Shown here piece after piece: positions 63,811 to 64,000 of a DNA stretch of 64,000 nt; within the stretch, counting starts at the first letter, position 1, and each line of letters opens with the position of its first letter. The stretch covers positions 17,905,451 to 17,969,450 of the forward strand of contig CP092874.1 of assembly GCA_030710605.1 (NCBI GenBank). The letters are read 5' to 3'. The notes beneath the pieces are model-generated. The model made no database searches. It was not told the origin of the DNA and saw only the letters and a program-made list of their open reading frames with translations. The translations under genes were made by a program, and so were the position numbers. The stretch is from Cordylochernes scorpioides (taxonomy: Eukaryota > Arthropoda > Arachnida > Pseudoscorpiones > Chernetidae).

Positions 63811-64000
63811 ACTTTCTTCCCTTTTCATATATTTTTCATTAATAAATTTTGTATATTTTTGCTATACATTTTGTGACTATACACGTTATATGATATTTAT
63901 TTACATAAATATAACATATCTGTTATTTACAGTTTTACACGATTTTAACTCGGAGTTCGTTGGAACCAGATCCAAAAAAAAATATTTATGACCTCAAAGA
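63811..64000 (+). other. 3' flank of cullin 5
   Basis: AATAAA at 63841-63846. The rest resembles 9458-9660 with more differences. The window ends here. Confidence 0.6.

Noticed and set aside
1..64000. Toxin, defence or metabolic gene clusters
   Set aside because: All sizeable open frames were accounted for as cullins or mobile-element proteins; nothing else showed recognisable domains.

Overview
The window is AT-rich animal nuclear DNA, most likely from an arthropod. Evidence for this is the animal-type 18S rRNA fragment, the eukaryotic tRNA-Gly, Jockey-type and L1/Tx1-type LINEs, mariner, Helitron, Penelope-like and Ty3/gypsy elements, and CUL1-type cullin genes. I cannot place it more finely from the sequence alone. 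No bacterial operon structure and no virus were found. The host genes I recognise are intronless cullin-1-like genes and one tRNA-Gly(GCC); nearly everything else is mobile DNA.

Layout: the window is a tandem array with a repeat period of about 28.2 kb, later stretched to about 31.5 kb by insertions. Each unit carries two cullin genes in direct orientation: slot A (1870-4062; 30089-32284; 61594-63810) and slot B (7244-9457; 35463-37676). After slot A comes a dead mariner (4746-6032; 32967-34251). After slot B come, in order, a dead Jockey LINE on the minus strand (9855-14335; 38074-42530), a minus-strand Helitron, a cluster of plus-strand Helitrons with tandem 3' ends, a second dead mariner, a tRNA-like remnant, AT-rich DNA, a variable segment, a hammerhead-bearing retrozyme-like element, a dead L1/Tx1-like LINE and a short cullin fragment. 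The next slot A gene follows. Unit 1 runs from about 1 to 28.2 kb and unit 2 from about 28.2 to 60.4 kb; unit 3 begins at 60.4 kb.

Cullins: four copies are full-length open frames of 730-738 aa with a conserved C-terminal neddylation motif. The slot A copy of unit 2 is a pseudogene with several stops and frameshifts. It has also lost the acceptor lysine. The two slot B proteins differ at only two residues. The copy at 61.6 kb is a mosaic of A-like and B-like stretches, which points to gene conversion. All copies share a 5' flank with a GC-rich motif in otherwise AT-rich DNA and a TATA-like box, except that the proximal promoter of the first copy has been replaced.

Unit-specific events date the array. 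Unit 1 alone has a Ty3/gypsy element whose single 1013-aa frame joins gag and protease directly to integrase without reverse transcriptase; unit 2 preserves the empty target site. Unit 1 also has an 18S rRNA piece inside a (CT)n tract and the tRNA-Gly gene. Unit 2 alone has a head-to-head inverted Penelope-like element with a 13-bp target duplication, a 1.36-kb palindrome of unknown nature, and a non-autonomous LTR element. The 3' LTR of that element is interrupted by a retroposon encoding only an ORF1-like zinc-knuckle protein.

The most interesting hidden signal is a 42-nt type I hammerhead ribozyme fold on the minus strand at 20189-20230 and 52044-52085. It lies in an element with a tandem period of 349-350 bp, which suggests a small self-cleaving circular RNA (retrozyme).
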